Assembly (NCBI GenBank): GCA_903928045.1
Contig: CAIYPH010000675.1
Span: 1-6,798, forward strand
DNA: 6,798 bases
DNA from: an uncultured Rhodospirillales bacterium
GTDB lineage: Bacteria > Pseudomonadota > Alphaproteobacteria > Acetobacterales > Acetobacteraceae
Direction of reading: 5' to 3'
Below the pieces are notes generated by a model. The model was given only the letters and a program-made list of their open reading frames with translations. It made no database searches and was not told the DNA's origin. Position numbers and translations under genes: made by a program. Below are positions 5,470-6,798 of this stretch, piece after piece (positions within the stretch are counted from its first letter, which is position 1; every line of letters starts with the position of its first letter).

Positions 5470-6680
5470 GCGTGCCCGCCACACGCCGCGCCATCCCCGT
5501 GATGTGCGTGGCGCTGATGCTGAACATGATCGGCTTCTCGAATTATGGGGCGGTGCTGCCCTCGATCATCCATGACCTCGGCCTGACGCCCTCCCAGGCC
5601 GGGTTCGCCGGCGGCATCTTCTTCCTCTCCTACGCCATCGCATCGCCGATCTGCTCGGTGTTGACCGATATGATCGACCCCAAGCGCATCTATCTCGCCG
5701 GCTGCGCCGCGGGGGTGGCCGGCGGGTTGTGCTTCCCCTGGCTGGATGGCAGCTACGGGGCGCTGCTTGCCGCGCGGGTGCTGTCGGGGCTGTGCATGGC
5801 CGGGACCTACATCCCCGGCATGACGCTGCTCGGCGCCGCGATGCCCGAGGCGAACCGGGGGCGGGCGATTTCGCTCTACACCTCCTGCCTCACGCTCGGC
5901 ACCTCGGCCTCCTTCGCTTCGGCGGCGCTGCTGCGCATGGCCGGCGGCTGGAACGACGCCTTCCTCGGCGCCGCGGTCGCCTGCTGCGTCGCGCTGGTCG
6001 GCGTTGGCGGGCTGATGGGCGGGCGGGAAGGACGGCCGGGCGGGGTCGCGGCGTTGCTGGCCAATCTGCGGGTGGTGGTGCGCAACCGCACGGTGCTGCT
6101 CTATTCGCTGGCGAGCGCGGGGAATGCCTGGGAGGCCATGGCCTTCCGGGTGTGGTGGATCGCGCTGCTGGTATTCAGCTCCGGGCGGCCTGGCAATGAA
6201 TGGGGGCTGGCGGTGGATTTCGCCCTGCTCTCGGCGCTCGCCGGTCCACTCGGCATGCCGGTCGCCGCCTGGGTGGCGGCCCGCGCCGAGGCCGCGGCAA
6301 GGCGGGGCCGGCGCGAGCGGGTGATCGCCATGGCCGCCTTTTCCTCGGTGGTCGCCGGGCTGGTGTTGATTGCCGGGCTCGATCTGCCGCTCTGGGCGGT
6401 CTTCCTCCTGTCGCTCGCCTATCAATGCGCCGGCTTCTCGGATGCCGGCTCGCTGCCGGTCGGCATCATGGCCCAGGTGGCGCCCTCGGCGCGGGGCGCG
6501 GTGCTGGCGGTGCAGGTGACGCTGACCAACGCCGGCAGCTTCATCGGTGCCTGGGTCTGCGGCGTGGTGCTGGCCGCCGGCGGCGGTACGGGCAGCGTGA
6601 CGGCCTGGCGCTGCTGCCTCGCGGCGATGCTGTCGGCATCGGCGGTCAGTGCGGTGGCGATGATGAGGGTGCGGAAGTAA
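5466..6680 (+). CDS. MFS transporter, probable aromatic acid or related anion permease
   Basis: 404 residues with twelve predicted membrane helices, roughly at 11-32, 45-65, 74-93, 97-120, 135-155, 165-184, 210-237, 247-273, 285-305, 308-328, 342-372 and 378-399. The central loop (185-208) is charged. The loop between helices 2 and 3 (LTDMIDPKR, 66-74) is a variant of the MFS motif A, and ARAEAAARRGRRER (272-285) is the matching basic loop between helices 8 and 9. The GTG start overlaps the dioxygenase TGA as GTGA, with GGAGG-like bases about 11 nt before it, so translation is probably coupled. A second GTG lies 6 nt further on. By context it probably imports the substrate of the dioxygenase, or exports a related compound; the sequence does not carry signatures that I can tie to a substrate. 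Palindrome A begins 4 nt after the stop. Confidence 0.9.
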   Translation: MSVPATRRAIPVMCVALMLNMIGFSNYGAVLPSIIHDLGLTPSQAGFAGGIFFLSYAIASPICSVLTDMIDPKRIYLAGCAAGVAGGLCFPWLDGSYGALLAARVLSGLCMAGTYIPGMTLLGAAMPEANRGRAISLYTSCLTLGTSASFASAALLRMAGGWNDAFLGAAVACCVALVGVGGLMGGREGRPGGVAALLANLRVVVRNRTVLLYSLASAGNAWEAMAFRVWWIALLVFSSGRPGNEWGLAVDFALLSALAGPLGMPVAAWVAARAEAAARRGRRERVIAMAAFSSVVAGLVLIAGLDLPLWAVFLLSLAYQCAGFSDAGSLPVGIMAQVAPSARGAVLAVQVTLTNAGSFIGAWVCGVVLAAGGGTGSVTAWRCCLAAMLSASAVSAVAMMRVRK

Positions 6681-6711
6681 GGGTGTTCTTTTTGTGAACA
6701 AAAAGAACCAA
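6680..6711. repeat. Palindrome A, copy 2
   Basis: These 32 nt are identical to 1073-1104; the hairpin core is 6685-6708. It starts at the last base of the MFS stop codon and is the first structure in that transcript's 3' end. It has no U-run after the stem, so if it acts at 3' ends it would be by stabilising the RNA or by a factor, not as a classical terminator. Confidence 0.85.
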
Positions 6712-6719
6712 TACCCAAT

Positions 6720-6762
6720 CCACTTGAGAACCCGAAAAACGAAGTGAAGGTAAGGCAAGTGG
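6720..6762. other. Inverted repeat between palindromes A and B
   Basis: CCACTTG (6720-6726) pairs with CAAGTGG (6756-6762), and a competing shorter stem CACTT/AAGTG (6721-6725 and 6742-6746) is possible. The right arm sits in GGCAAGTGGA, a 10-mer also present at 1168-1177 in the composite repeat, so this may be a diverged inner fold of the same kind of unit. Confidence 0.45.
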
Positions 6763-6798
6763 AAGGAAGCACTCCTTTTTTGGAAAAAAAGGAGCAAA
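6763..6798. repeat. Palindrome B, copy 4 (variant; runs to the window edge)
   Basis: Arms CTCCTTTTTT (6772-6781) and AAAAAAGGAG (6785-6794), with the flanks AAGGAAGC and GCAAA shared with copy 2. Compared with copies 2 and 3, one T-A pair of the stem is C-G here, with both bases changed, while the outermost G-C pair is lost. It has the same reading direction relative to the preceding gene (the MFS gene) as the copies that follow the P-loop gene and the substrate-binding protein gene. Confidence 0.75.

Noticed and set aside
4324..5484. Minus-strand open frame extending the P-loop protein to 566 residues
   Set aside because: The added part is antisense to the dioxygenase and precedes the MPRIHILGASGSG start, where a P-loop protein naturally begins.
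5439..6797. 452-residue minus-strand open frame
   Set aside because: Antisense to the MFS gene, His/Gln/Arg-rich and starting inside palindromes A and B, so it is a composition artefact.
1..6798. CRISPR array, tRNA, rRNA, transposase or phage genes
   Set aside because: No regularly spaced direct repeats, cloverleaf or recognisable mobile-element protein was seen; the A and B repeats are palindromes dispersed in gene gaps.

Overview
The window is very GC-rich and gene-dense, with short AT-rich or T-rich intergenic gaps. Codon choice, Shine-Dalgarno sites, a Tat-exported family 5 solute-binding protein and the gene types suggest an alphaproteobacterium. Acetobacteraceae is my best guess, partly because T-rich palindromes like those in the gaps here are, from memory, common in that family. 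I could not run a search to confirm this.

Layout, left to right: (1) 1-1029, minus: the N-terminal half of a FadB/FadJ-type enoyl-CoA hydratase / 3-hydroxyacyl-CoA dehydrogenase fusion, cut by the window edge. Its hydratase half looks degenerate. (2) 1030-1285: a gap with palindrome A, a folded inner repeat, palindrome B and a hairpin terminator for the next gene. (3) 1286-2869, minus: a Tat-dependent family 5 ABC substrate-binding protein. (4) 2870-3113: its leader, with a second palindrome B and an AT-rich promoter-like stretch. (5) 3114-3608, minus: an unrecognised small protein with a tryptophan-rich amphipathic N-terminal half and an Arg/Pro-rich tail. A well-formed promoter ends almost on its ATG, so the mRNA may be leaderless. 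(6) 3691-3785: a second copy of the inner repeat plus palindrome B. (7) 3784-4323, minus: a small P-loop NTPase of adenylate-kinase type whose Walker A lysine is replaced by threonine. (8) 4324-4389: a 66-bp divergent promoter region with a perfect hyphenated palindrome. (9) 4390-5469, plus: a bicupin ring-cleavage dioxygenase of the gentisate 1,2-dioxygenase family. (10) 5466-6680, plus: an MFS transporter whose GTG start overlaps the dioxygenase stop. (11) 6681-6798: palindromes A and B again.

The only clear operon is the dioxygenase plus transporter, which reads as uptake and ring opening of a hydroxylated aromatic acid such as gentisate or salicylate. The enzymes that would follow ring cleavage (maleylpyruvate isomerase, fumarylpyruvate hydrolase) and a dedicated regulator are not in the window. 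The solute-binding protein has no permease or ATPase genes beside it here, and the fatty-acid-type fusion enzyme is separated from it by a terminator.

I see no tRNA, rRNA, CRISPR array, transposase or phage gene. The most unusual structure is the set of intergenic palindromes: two copies of A and four of B, one B carrying a compensatory stem change, and two loci sharing a roughly 95-bp composite unit. No gene-free stretch exceeds about 260 bp.
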